From NCBI RefSeq assembly GCF_026210795.1, contig NC_089435.1, positions 1,178,001 to 1,242,000 on the forward strand: a stretch of DNA of 64,000 nt, read 5' to 3'. The notes beneath the pieces were generated by a model. That model searched no databases, had not been told where the DNA came from, and saw nothing but the letters and a program-made list of their open reading frames with translations. Every line of letters starts with the position of its first letter. Within the stretch, counting starts at the first letter, position 1. Of this stretch, positions 45,481 through 56,289 are shown one piece after another. Position numbers and translations under genes: made by a program. The stretch is from Rhizophagus irregularis. Its lineage: Eukaryota > Glomeromycota > Glomeromycetes > Glomerales > Glomeraceae.

Positions 45481-47056
45481 AAACTTAACGATGACATTAT
45501 TTTCTTAATATTAAAAGAATTACAAAATGACCCCAGTTCTTTATATTCATTGCCTCTTAATTAACAGAACTTGGTGTGAAATGACTTACCAATTTTATGG
45601 AAGGATCCTGCCAGAGTACTTGAAAAATCGGTTAAAAATATATTTAATGTAAAAATATATTTAATGTAACACTTTCACGTCTAAAGAATCAAGAGATGAT
45701 TTGAAGGATCAAGGAATAAGACCTTTTTGAAGAATTCTTTTTTTTTCTCATATCAATGACCTTATTAAATTATATTAGATATTGGAGACATTTGAATTTA
45801 CTTTTCTTAAATGACGTAATTTCAACATACACCGAAGAAGAATCTAAAAAATATATTTTAGAAAAGAAACAATGAAATTATTTATTAATAATTATAAAAA
45901 ATTTGTTTCTCTTTTTATTTTAGGATCAAAATCACCTCTTATTTCAGGATCTGAAGATTGCTTTTCAGAAATTGAATACTTTTGTTGTTATAGTGATAAA
46001 GCAAACAAATTAGAAAATTTGAACTTTTTATTAACTATAAAAATATTGGCAGTTCAACTGAAATCATTAAATTAATTAAAGTTAACCGGTTAACCAAACC
46101 TTTAACCGGTTAATTAACCGGTTAAAACTCAATCCTAGTCAGCATTAAAATTCGGCCAGGATTAGCATCAAATATATTTTTAATCCCGGCCAAGATTAGG
46201 CCAGAGTCTGGTGGCTAAACTTTTATCCGAAGTCCCGTGATTTATAATTTTGGCCGGCACTGTAAATTTGGCCAGAATTACAAATATTTTCAGCATTTTA
46301 ACCGGTTAATTTAACCGGTTAAAAATTGTTTTTTAACCGGTTAACAAATGTTTTAACCGGTTAATAATTAACCGGTTAAGCTTAACCAGTTCCAACCTCT
46401 AGTCATTTCATAAAAAACTTGAAGAATCATTAATTAGCATGCGGATACCATTCAATATTTGAGTACCTATTACAAAGTTTTTTTCACATCTTGTAAATTT
46501 AGTTAGTATTGATTTAAGATTATATCATGTGAGTGATAATAATATACATCATGGTTAATTTAGAAAATGCAGAAATGTAACTTTACCTCTTTTGAATTTC
46601 TAAAAGTTAAACATATCCTATCTAATATTTTGCCAAGTTTACAAAAGGGTACTACATTGAAATCAGTATTATTAATCATTATATTTTTGATGAAGGAAGG
46701 CTTATCCGGGTAATTTATCAAAATTGTCCAAATCTGATAAATGAGAATATTTCAAAATTTGAAAATTTATTAATTAATTTTAAATAGTTTAGAAGTTGCC
46801 AGTAAACACGGATTTAATTGATTTAATTGGGATGGATTTTTCAAAATATTGACAAAATCTTCGCCAATTAGCTTATTTGAGTTTAAATTTATTAGTTTTA
46901 TCTTTGAAATCTTTAAAATTATTTCTTGATAATTGGAATGAAAGTAATCCAATGATATTACAGATCTCTTTAAATAGAAATAACGATAAAATGCTGGAAG
47001 ATTTAATGCAAAACTATAAAACAAAAGGGATAATTAAAATATATGACTTTTTTTAA
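45478..47056 (+). pseudogene. F-box gene, start codon lost, many frameshifts
   Basis: Family blocks appear in order but in different frames: SKLNDDIIFLILKELQNDP, then NRTWCEM(T)YQFYGRI, ISGSEDCFSEIEYFCC, LEESLIS, GRLIR(V)IYQNCPN and LFLDNWNES. The sequence ends IIKIYDFF with a stop at 47054-47056. The conserved ATG is missing: where paralogues read A-run-TGTCGAAG, this copy reads A28-GTCAAAC, so the T of the ATG is gone. Numerous small indels and an inserted element remnant at 46081-46401 complete the decay. It is the most eroded of the full-length family members here. Confidence 0.88.
46081..46401. mobile_element. Damaged MITE of the TAGAGGTTGG family inside the F-box pseudogene
   Basis: The right end is CCAGTTCCAACCTCTA, one mismatch from the end of the intact copy at 13934-14296, and AACCGGTTAA motifs recur near both sides. 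The expected left terminus TAGAGGTTGG is missing, so the copy is 5'-deleted or rearranged. It sits between the gene segments for IIKLIK and KLEESL. Confidence 0.8.
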
Positions 47057-47603
47057 TATCAAATTAAACTTTTTTTTTTAAATTATATATTATGCAATAA
47101 AAAAATTATCATATACTAATTTTCATTACCTAGTTGTGTTATCCTAAATAAAATCTTAACAAAAGTCGCGACTTCTTAATTAAAAGAATGAAGAAATTTG
47201 TCATCATTTAAACAGAACTTATTTTATAGTATTATCCCATATTACTTAATAGTACTTATCCATTAATTAAAAAACTCAATAAATTTGCGCCAACTAAAAT
47301 ATATGTTAATGTTGTAAGTAGGAATTTCTATATTTTTTTTAAAAAAAGTATTTTAAATTATTGAAGCATCCTAACTTAAAAGGCTGAATTTCTGAATTCC
47401 ATTATATCAATCAAATTTTATATTCATTATAATCTGTTTAGTGCCAATCACGTCTTATCACAATTTGCAAAAAAGGCAACTAATTAAAAATCATTTGGCT
47501 AATTAATTTTTAATTTTTTTGAAAAAATTTGTAGCATAGATGAAGAAAGCTAAAAAATATATTTTGAAGTTATCATATATTTATTATAAAGAATTTTCTA
47601 ACT

Positions 47604-47720
47604 ATCACCGGGAGGTGATGATCACCGGTGACTGAAATTATGACGATCGACCAGCATTAAAAAATATAGTGCCGGTAAAATTAATAATTCTGGCCAACGG
47701 TGATGATCACTCCCGGTGAT
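47604..47720. mobile_element. 117-bp hairpin-forming MITE-like element
   Basis: It starts ATCACCGGGAGGTGATGATC and ends with GTGATGATCACTCCCGGTGA plus T, nearly perfect inverted arms of about 25 bases with inner CGGTGA palindromes. The core is 60 bases of non-coding DNA. No target duplication is clear. A small MITE or a structured regulatory site are both possible. Confidence 0.65.
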
Positions 47721-49261
47721 TTGAAGTAAAAAAAAATTATTAAAAATTTGTAGTGGAAATTTGTTATTTTATAATAATTGCTTCGCTTCCTTTTCTCTTT
47801 CCTATCATCTTTTTTGTACATTACATTTCGTGACCGGTTTTCGTCAGAATTTCCTGGTATTTACAAATTCTCACATTTATTGCAAACTAATTAACTAAAG
47901 TGTCATGAGTACAACAAAATCCTACAATTAATTTTACCGAAATTTTAAGTATTTCTTGTCATGATTCCAATCCTAACCGCAATCTCATACCGTAATTTTT
48001 CCTAGTGTTTGAAAAAATGACGCCATATTTTTTGGCGATTAAGTGAATAAAAAACAATAATAATTTTTTTTAAAAAAATTTTCTCATCAAAAAAATGTCG
48101 AAAAGTGCAAACAATTCTTTCTGAGCTAGTATAATTTTTTCTTGTTGATGCAATGATTTATTTGAATAAAATGTGGGAATACGAATCAAATAAATGACCA
48201 GATATTCGCTAACGAAGTAAATTCAGAACTTAGTAGTATTGATTCTAAATACGATAATAATATATATATAGTTTTTATTTTAAAGAAAAAAGACAAGCTA
48301 AGTTTGATTTGTCAAATTGCAATAAAGAATATGATATAAATACGATTTTAGATTTTTAGTTTGTTCATATATTTACTTTGGGTTTGTTATAATTGGTTTG
48401 TCCCATTTAAGAACATCATCTGATATCAACTGACCTGTTCGGTACTGTTGAAATGGTACAAACATTTATTTCTATATAGAGTATGTAAAATATTGCTCAT
48501 ATATTTTAAGTTTCAAAATTAATAATTATGTGCTACAAATGATTTTTATTATAAGGTTCATAATAATCTCTGTAAGAAATAAAATAAACAACGCAATTTT
48601 GGTTAAAATTTTTCAGGATTATTATGATACGAAGAAGGATATTATCAAAAATTGCGTATCGTAAAGTTATTTGTTTGGGAAAAATTCTGACAAATGATCA
48701 TTTTTTTAGTTTTCATTCCAAAAAAACTCCGATATGTGGTCTATTGACAAATAATGAGACCTGGTTGTGTTAATAATAAAAAATAATGGATAATAGTGAT
48801 ATTAGTTGAGTCATTTTCTAAACATGGTTTGATGTTTCACATACTAATAAGTAGTAAACTCATATCAGTCTGACGATAAATATAAATATATATATCTTAT
48901 GTTAAAATTATTCATATTTACTATAATTGACTAATAATAGGCTTTTTCGATTCAGGATTATTCATGTTAATGTGTTATCATATGACTCATATATTCTTAC
49001 AAAGGTTATTAAAAGATGACATAATAAAAAAAATTAATTATGTTGAAACATTCCAGAATAAATATGTAAAGTCATATCAGTCTGACAAATTATGCTAATA
49101 ATAGAAATAACCAAATGTGGCTAATTAAATAGTAAAGTCATATCAAGTCATACTGCCTACAATATTTTTTTTTGTTATTTAAGATGCCCTCCCCATGATA
49201 TTTATTTTTTTTTTAATTAAAACAATATTATCTTAATCAAAACAATATTATCTTAATCAAT
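47721..49261. other. AT-rich gene-free region
   Basis: No convincing gene. ATGTCGAAAAGTGCAAAC at 48094 resembles an F-box family start, but the sequence diverges at once. The last 60 bases have a doubled AACAATATTATCTTAATCAA word (49223-49259) directly before the start codon of the next gene. Confidence 0.55.
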
Positions 49262-51197
49262 ATGAGCACATCCAAAAACTATCCTGGTCAAAATGGTAAG
49301 TCCTGTAAATAGTATTTTGGCATAGTATTTTGGCTTGTAATATTTATTAACCAACCTATCAACCTTTTAGTTCTTATTTCTTACCTAAAGGAGCGAGGCA
49401 ATAAATCATCATACCATGGTTTTTTGGATTTACATCATGATATCATTGTTACCTCAACATTCTCAGAAAACTGGAAGGATCTTGATAATTCTTGGGCTAC
49501 TCATTTCATGGAAGAAGCAGAAAAGTTGAATTTGGAGGCATTGAAAGAAAAGGTGTGTTTTTTTTTTATTTTGCAAATTAGGGTAACTCCTAGGCGAGTC
49601 GAGGAATGGATAACGTGAGTTGGAATTTCCTGGTTTGACTTAGGAGAATTACTGGGTTGTTCGCTTTGGTAACCAATCCATTGCTCTCAATTCAGGCATC
49701 CTAACTTTGTCATTAGTAAAGTCTGCTAATTCTGGAGGAGGAATTGGCTATGTACCTTCTTTACTATTAAATAAAATTTAGCACACTATTAACAATTTCT
49801 TCTTTCTTGTAATAGATAAATATAGAACGTTTACAACGTAAGAGAAATTTACAAATATTCTGGCAAGAAGTTATCAAAGAATATTATGAAAAAGAAAATC
49901 TAGTGCCATCTATTACGTCTAAGGTTACTTCTACTAAAGATTTTTCTGAAACATCTCAACAAAAAAATAGTGAACTTATTAACTTCTGTTATGATATTCT
50001 TCATGAACTTGAAAATAAATCTTGTGCTTATCCATTTAAGTATATTAATAAGGCAGATAAAGTTATAAAACATCCAATAGACTTGTTTACTATAAATTTA
50101 AAGTTAAAGAATAATCAATATAAAAGTTTAAAAGAATTTGAAAAAGATGTTCGTCTAATATTTCGCAATTGTTATACATATAATAATGTTGAAAGTGAGA
50201 TTTATCATTCAGGTGAAGTACTAGAATCTGTTTTTAATAAAAAATGGGCTAAAAGAATTATTCAAGTTAATAAACAAAAGGGGTTAGATTTGAAAAGAGC
50301 AAGAGATGATGCTGATGATACAGATGAAAATTCATCTACTGGTAAATCATAATATATATTTATATTATCTTTTTTGTATTTATATTTTTAAATTATACTT
50401 AATAAATATGTATATCAAATTATATTTAATTATTAGAATACTGGAGAAAACAAAGCCGAATTTTGGAACAAAATAAGAATAATTTAGTATATAGGCAGGC
50501 TGTTGATGATGCATTTCTCATTGCTTCAGCTTATGAAAGCCTTATTGCAGGCAATGTTGTACCTTTCATTAAAATTCTAAAAACCTTTTTATTGACAAGG
50601 TCACAAATGTCTTTATCTTCAGCAGATGAGCCTGTACTTCAGGTAATTGTGGAAAATTTACTGCCACCAAAATATTGTGTTCCAGAACTTGCATTGGTAA
50701 TAAATGGTAAAAAGTCAAAAGGAACAGGTCGTTTTGGTTTTTCAGATATTTTTGTCTTGAGTAAAACAGGAAATAATAATGTTAGCTTAGAATTGAAATA
50801 TATTTCATTAATTGGTTTGATAGGAAATCAGAGAGATAATTTTAATGCAAATGATCTGGAAAATCTTGACAAAATTCTTGAAAAGGAAGATGAAGAATCT
50901 TTATTAAATAGAACATATACATTTTGGTTAAAAGAAAATAAAAAAACAAATAAAATAACTGTAGGTGAAGTGTTAAATAATGGAATAAGCCTATTAAAAC
51001 AGTATATGAATACAATTTCAAAAGGAAAAAATGTTAATTATTCCAGTTCAGGGGTATTTGATAAACATGTTAAAATAACTGCATCAAATAATCCTAATAA
51101 ACTAAAAGGATTTGTCATATTAGTGGTTGGTTTTCGTCATATTTTATGGAGACCTGTAGAAGAAGTAATAACTAATTATACATATAATAAGGTTTAA
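49262..51197 (+). CDS. Bromodomain fused to a PD-(D/E)XK nuclease-like domain
   Basis: Four exons (49262-49295, 49371-49552, 49816-50341, 50437-51197) joined by GT-AG introns of 75, 263 and 95 bp in consistent phase give 500 residues. The start is MSTSKNYPGQN. Residues about 130-215 are a bromodomain: FCYDILHELE, YPFKYINKAD, HPIDLFTINLKL, FEKDVRLIFRNCYTYNN and VFNKKW, including the Asn that contacts acetyl-lysine. The C-terminal 250 residues contain GRFGFSDIFVL and VSLELKYISL, matching the Asp and Glu-x-Lys of a PD-(D/E)XK fold, and end GFVILVVGFRHILWR. The likely role is to read acetylated chromatin and act on DNA, or be a relative of nuclease-like effectors; activity is unproven. If the third intron is retained, translation stops at 50352, giving a bromodomain-only protein. 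Confidence 0.8.
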
Positions 51198-53444
51198 TAA
51201 CAGCTAGCAATTTAATGATAGTTCTAGAATTAGTAAATTCATAAATTATATATTTATTTTTACTAAATATTGCTAATTAGTAATTTAATAATAGTTCTAG
51301 ACATCATAAATTATATAACTAGGAATTGTTTGTGAATTTAAAATTCATCATCATTGATAACAATTATAAAGTAAATATCAACATTTATTATTATTATAAT
51401 AATCATATATTAGCCAAAGCAATCATATAATAAGGATTGGTGCAAATATATTGTATCCTTATTTCCTAAATCCTCATATTGATAAAATTAAATAAAAAGA
51501 ATCATCATTAATACAAAATATTAACATAATAAATAAATAATTATAATAATAATAATCATGTATCAACTAATCAACTATATATTTGTCAATAAAATAACTT
51601 ATAATGAGTCATAATTATTAATATTTAAAATAAGATGAATAATTACAAACCCTGATTTCTAATTTTCCATTTATTCTTTACAATTATTAAGAATATCGAC
51701 ATTTAGATAACAATGTTATTAATACAGTCATTATTTAATAATTTATAATAAAGTAACCAAAACATAAAGATCTTTAATTGACTTATTGAGAAGCATTCAT
51801 GGCTGGACGTTAAGATTTCGGTAAAAAAAAAAAAAAAAAAAGAATGCCTCTTAGGGACCGTGATAGAACGAGTCTACTACAAAGATTACTCAAAATTAAA
51901 ATTTGACGTCATCCGTACACCTCAACAAGTCGAACGATGGAACCGCCTTACGCGAAGTGTCCTAAATCACCCAAACACCTAGTGCTTCATTTCTACATAA
52001 ACTCCTTTTTAGATTAAATAAACTTCCATTAAAATAAGATTTTTGATAATTATTACTTTAAACAATTTTAACGCACATCAATTTAAATGAATGTACTTTT
52101 ATATTAATTCATTTAATGAATAAGCACGAGTATTTTGAATCAGATTTTGTAGCAATTCCGTCGAGTAGCCAAATTAAGTAATTTATTAACACCCAGATAA
52201 TCATTTGTCATAAATTTACAACAATTGTGGATATTTTTTATGTTGATCATTTGTTGATCATTGTCAAAAATTTTAACTCCGGCAAGAAATTTTTTGAATT
52301 TCAAGAAATTCTCTGTTGCCAATCATTCCCTAATTTACTATTGATCTAGCCATTTTGGTAAAAAAAGGTTCATTTAATCTTTAAGTACTTAGTACTTAGT
52401 ACTTAGTTCTTAGTACTTAGTACTTAGTACTAAGTACTTAGTACAGTACAGTACATTGAACAATCATTATGGAAACTTTTTGCGCTGAGTTCTTCTGTGC
52501 TACTAAAAATCATTATTGACTTGATAGATCATGAAGAAATTTACATTTCTTACTTTTATGTTGATCATCAAAAAATTTTTTTACACGAACAAAAAAAATT
52601 TCTAATATTTTCTAGTGAAATTAATTAATTATTTTATTAGAAAAAAAATCAAAAAAAAAATGGGAACTATTTAATTTTAAGCAAAGATATTATTTATTTT
52701 AGCAATAAATTAAAAAAAAAATTTTTATTTTACGGGATAAAAAAATATGAACATTTTTAATTTTAATTTAACGTGGTAACACAGGCAATTAATTGATTTA
52801 CGTTTTCGCATTTTTTTTATGAAAATTATTAATAAAAAACGTTTTTACAACATTTCTGTTAAAACAATTAAAAAACATTTACCTACTTTTTTTAAATAGG
52901 TCACTTTTTATAATTTTTTAATAATAGAATAAATTGAGCAATTTTTATTAAAATAATAAAAATTTTTTTAATTTAGAAAAAGAAATTGGCCAATTTTCTA
53001 TTGAAAAATAAATTTTTTTTTCAATTTTTATAAAAAAAATTGCCCAATTTTTTATCATAAAAAAACTAGCAGCTACTTACTGTTAATTAGCACCATATAC
53101 CAATATATTATTATTAAAAAAAATCACCAAAAAATTTTATCATATCTATTGTCCTATAAAAAATTTTCTGGGTAAATTCCAATAAATGATCATTTTTCTA
53201 GTTTTCATTCCAAAAGAACTCCAATATGTGATCAATTTTCTAAAAATTTTTTATAGGATTGTTATTAAAAAAAAAAGAAACTTTTTTACAAATCTCATTA
53301 AATATAATCTATAGTTATAAAAAATTTTTATTAATGGTAACTAAAAAGAATCTTACTAAAACATTAATTATCTATTATCAATCTATCATTAATTAAATAG
53401 AAAAAAATCTTGGAAAATATTTTTCATAATGATCTAAGTAGGAC
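51198..53444. other. AT-rich gene-free region
   Basis: More than 2 kb without a convincing gene. A less AT-rich patch at 51795-51980, after a run of 19 A, is non-coding and may be a foreign insertion. The 60-codon minus-strand frame at 52140-52322 has no recognisable features. Confidence 0.5.
52379..52455. repeat. Short tandem repeat TACTTAG/GTACTTA
   Basis: About eight copies of the 9-base unit TACTTAGTA, ending in GTACAGTACAGTACA. The unit is itself partly palindromic (AGTACT). Confidence 0.9.
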
Positions 53445-53624
53445 AAACTTGGGGTTCTGGGACAGCGGCTATCACATAGGTCTAACCATAATTTAGTGTA
53501 CCCTCAGACCACCTAGCTTTGTTTTCTGATATGATAACACTATACCTATTTTTCTATCCCCAGACCACCTAACCTTGATTCCTGATATGTTATTACTTGA
53601 TAGCTAAAAAGAACCCCAAACGTT
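53445..53624. repeat. 180-bp inverted repeat pair (CTTGGGGTTCT)
   Basis: AAACTTGGGGTTCTGGGACA at the left is matched in inverse orientation by AGAACCCCAAACGTT at the right, with TATCA/TGATA further in. Between the arms, CAGACCACCTA occurs twice. Non-coding; a MITE-like or element-terminal structure. Confidence 0.6.
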
Positions 53625-53664
53625 GTAGATAAGATTAAAATCATATATTCCTAAACATTATTAC

Positions 53665-53830
53665 CACACATGGATCTATTCCAGGGTATCATAATTTTAT
53701 GCTATATCAGATTGCCTTTATAAGTGCTATCAGTATTACAGACACGAAGTGTCTGTAATACTGATAGCACGATTCAGCAATCCATTGTGGCATACTATTT
53801 TTATGATACTCTAAAATGGATTCATTCGAT
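53665..53830. repeat. Foldback repeat with perfect 22-bp palindrome at its centre
   Basis: GTGCTATCAGTATTACAGAC plus AC at 53724-53745 is followed by GAA and its exact complement at 53749-53770. The outer sequences (GGATCTATTCCAGGGTATCA on the left; complement of TGATACTCTAAAATGGATTC on the right) extend an imperfect palindrome to about 165 bp. It lies just left of the Polinton-like genes. Confidence 0.85.
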
Positions 53831-53854
53831 AATTTAAGCCATTCATGCTCTAAC

Positions 53855-54295
53855 CAAAAATTTTTAACAGGAAGGCAACTAGACATATTGTAAAGCTTTT
53901 CCTGCTATACGAAAAAATCTGGGACAGCGAAGTCTAACCAAAAATCTAACCCAGGTCTAACCAAAAATGTATAGCAGGAAGGCAACTAGATATGTTTTAA
54001 AGCTTTTCCTCCTATACGAAAAAATCTGGGACAGCGAAGTCTAACCAAAAATCCGACCCAGGTCTAACCAAAAAATGTATAGCAGGAAGGTAACTAGATA
54101 TATTGTAAAGTTTTCCTTGCAATACGAAAAAATCTGGGACAACAGGTCTAACCAAAAGTCTAACCAAAAATCCGTCCGAGGTCTAACCAAAAAATATACA
54201 GCAGGAAGACAACTAGACATATTGTAAAGCTTCCCCTGCAATACGAAAAAATCTGGGACAATAAAGTCTAACCAAAATTTAACCCTAATCATAAA
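53855..54295. repeat. Four tandem units of about 105-120 bp
   Basis: Each unit runs CAGGAAGGCAACTAGA, ATATTGTAAAGCTTTTCC, ATACGAAAAAATCTGGGACA and GTCTAACCAAAAAT. Non-coding. The array adjoins the Polinton-like block, and CTGGGACAGCG also occurs in the inverted repeat at 53455, so these repeats may share an origin. Confidence 0.88.
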
Positions 54296-54364
54296 TTGCT
54301 CTGATTCTTTGACGAAGCCTATTTTCATACCGATTTTGATACAGCTTTCTATCTATATGGACTG

Positions 54365-54538
54365 AACTTTGATTGAACTGGGTTCAGACTCAAATCAAAC
54401 TGGGTTCAAACTTGGATCGAACTGGGTTCAGACTCAAATCAAACTGGATTCAAACTTGGATCGAACTGGGTTCAGACTCAGATCGAACTGGGTTCAAACT
54501 TGGATCGAACTGGATTCAGACTCAGATAAAACTGAGAT
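54365..54538. repeat. Tandem 44-bp repeat (GAACTGGGTTCAGACTCA)
   Basis: About four units alternate GAACTGGGTTCAGACTCA and AACTGGGTTCAAACTTGGATC. The direct repeats CTCTGATTCTTTG(A/T)CGAAGCC...GATTTTGATA at 54299-54342 and 54539-54582 bracket the array, so the segment was duplicated together with the 3' end of the gene at 54494. Confidence 0.88.
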
Positions 54539-54763
54539 TGCTCTGATTCTTTGTCGAAGCCTATTTTCATACCGATTTTGATAATAACTTCCAATATGAG
54601 ATTGACATCGACCACTAGATGAACCTGTAGGTTTACCACATACAGCACAAGGAAAGCGTGATTTTGTCTTCCAATGAATGCGACAACCTTCTGGCCTCAC
54701 ACAAGGACGACCACAAGGCTTTCCTGTGTTATGTAAATATTCACAAGTATATTCTCCAATCAT
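54494..54763 (-). CDS. Small Cys-rich zinc-binding protein
   Basis: The 89-residue ORF starts MIGEYTCEYLHN (the frame is open further upstream, but this ATG gives a compact divergent arrangement with the gene at 54816). Cys and His are spaced as C..C...C.....C...H ... C..C.........C...H (CEYLHNTGKPCGRPCVRPEG, HWKTKSRFPCAVCGKPTG, GRCQSHIG), suggesting two zinc sites. An Arg-rich helix follows (YYQNRYENRLRQRIR). The last dozen residues are encoded by the 44-bp tandem repeat, so the C-terminus has been altered by repeat growth. A nucleic-acid-binding role is inferred; I do not recognise the family. Confidence 0.6.
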   Translation of the reverse strand: MIGEYTCEYLHNTGKPCGRPCVRPEGCRIHWKTKSRFPCAVCGKPTGSSSGRCQSHIGSYYQNRYENRLRQRIRAISVLSESESSSIQV

Positions 54764-54815
54764 TTTTATTAAGTATAAATAAGTTAAATTAAAAAAAACT
54801 TTACAAGATATAAAA

Positions 54816-55190
54816 ATGTCTACCCAAGCTATACCAGCTAAGCCAACATACCGTGAAATTGAGTCAGCTCTAATTGCAGTAATTAAAGCAGGCATCCTTT
54901 ACAAGAAACCAAAGGATGGTAAATTCATGTTATGTTACAAACAAAGGATAATCAAATTGCGTCAAGCAGAAGAACCAGAAAATTTTGTTCTTGAAACAGC
55001 ACAATCTATTCTACCTAATGAGACAAAATATCAGCAAATCTTGGAAAATTATAAGACCTGGTATAGCAGAGAACCAAAACTTTTGTCTGCTATTAATAAG
55101 CTATACAGGTTATACTACGAATTGGCAAAAGACTACTTCCTTACAGACTCCCAAGCAGATGATGAGGTAGAAGACTATCTTAATTCATAA
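54816..55190 (+). CDS. Hypothetical 124-residue helical protein of the Polinton-like block
   Basis: The ORF starts MSTQAIPAKPTYREIE and ends in an acidic tail (DEVEDYLNS). It appears all-helical with basic and aromatic residues in the centre (YKKPKDGKFMLCYKQRIIKL, YYELAKDYF). No domain is recognised. Its start lies 52 bases from the divergent start of the zinc-binding gene, so the two probably share a promoter, and its last 11 bases overlap the 3' end of the opposing integrase gene. Such tight packing supports a real gene of the element. Confidence 0.65.
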   Translation: MSTQAIPAKPTYREIESALIAVIKAGILYKKPKDGKFMLCYKQRIIKLRQAEEPENFVLETAQSILPNETKYQQILENYKTWYSREPKLLSAINKLYRLYYELAKDYFLTDSQADDEVEDYLNS

Positions 55191-56289
55191 GTACCCATTG
55201 TGGTGGAAGTTCTGTATCATCTGGTATAACCAAAAGTTCTTCCCTCACAAAGGATCTCTCTGATTCTTTACCATCATCATCAATAAGCCAGTACAAAACT
55301 GGTTGATTTTTCTGTGTTAAAGACATATGGATATGATAAATCTTAGGTGACCAATTCATATCTCCTGCTCGACGTCTTCCACCTTCCAGATCATTTGGTT
55401 CAAGTAAGTACCTTACACTTATATCAGGTGGTAGTTTCTCTTCTTCAATCCCAACAGGTCCATCACGAGGATAAGAAGATCTGGAAGACACTCGTGATTT
55501 TTTTATAGCTACAGCAGGAGATATACCAAGTTGTTGGGTCACTGAGTTATTTATACTTTCTACAGCAATAGGTAAGTTTTTTACCCAGACTCGAGATCTT
55601 GTTTTACCTAAAGTTAGTAAGTCAGATGCATCTTGAGAGGGAAATAGTTTTTCAACCAAGGTACGGTTATATCGCTCCACAATGCCAACAGTACGCTTAG
55701 ACTTGGCCTTCTGAATCTTTACACCATGGGAAGTCATCAACTTTTCACACTCACCTTTAAACTCTGAACCCCTATCTGTAATCAATAATTTTGGCCAAGT
55801 GAGCGGACATGTTGTATCATCATATACCTTTTCAAAAGCCCGAGCAATAGTATGAGAAGTTAGGATTCCCTGTCGATCTTTAATACTGGTTGAACCTATA
55901 GGGACACTTTCTTTATACCTCGATGCTATATCAACTATATTGAGACAGAAAAGATAAGTCACATGTCCAACCTTGTCATATGGCATATACAAAATGTCAG
56001 CTTGATGAACTTCATTGGGAACTTGTATAGAACTAAAACTTACACAAGGGATAAATCGGGGACGAGGTTTGTGGACTTGATGTACTGCCTGTCTTTCAAG
56101 CCAATCCTGCACTTCATCTAAGGTGAAATCATATCCAGCATTTTGTGATGTCTCATACAATTTTTTGGCAGTTCTCTGATATCCAGATGGTTGATAAAAT
56201 ATTCTGCATAAAGTCGAAGTTACCTCTACATTTCGTGCTTCATCAGAATCTATTTTAATAATAGGTATCAATGGGAGTTGAACAGGCAT
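55180..56289 (-). CDS. Polinton-type rve integrase
   Basis: The 369-residue protein starts at the ATG of MPVQLPLIPI; the longer frame upstream has no ATG. The N-terminal region IFYQPSGYQRTAKKLYE ... VQDWLERQAVHQVHKPRPR resembles the presumed DNA-binding part of Polinton integrases. The rve core follows with catalytic residues in HQADILYM (Asp), LLITDRGSEFKG (Asp) and GIVERYNRTL (Glu). The C-terminus (WSPKIYHIHMSLTQ ... PVLYWLIDDDGKE ... REELLVIP) matches the SH3/chromo-like end seen in that group. It would catalyse insertion of the linear element into host DNA. Its 5' end overlaps the divergent Gag-like ORF by 19 bases and its 3' end overlaps the 124-residue ORF. No catalytic residue is missing. 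Confidence 0.88.
   Translation of the reverse strand: MPVQLPLIPIIKIDSDEARNVEVTSTLCRIFYQPSGYQRTAKKLYETSQNAGYDFTLDEVQDWLERQAVHQVHKPRPRFIPCVSFSSIQVPNEVHQADILYMPYDKVGHVTYLFCLNIVDIASRYKESVPIGSTSIKDRQGILTSHTIARAFEKVYDDTTCPLTWPKLLITDRGSEFKGECEKLMTSHGVKIQKAKSKRTVGIVERYNRTLVEKLFPSQDASDLLTLGKTRSRVWVKNLPIAVESINNSVTQQLGISPAVAIKKSRVSSRSSYPRDGPVGIEEEKLPPDISVRYLLEPNDLEGGRRRAGDMNWSPKIYHIHMSLTQKNQPVLYWLIDDDGKESERSFVREELLVIPDDTELPPQWVLMN

Noticed and set aside
48094-48260. Additional F-box gene start (ATGTCGAAAAGTGCAAAC)
   Set aside because: Similarity to the family ends after a few bases and no later family block follows.
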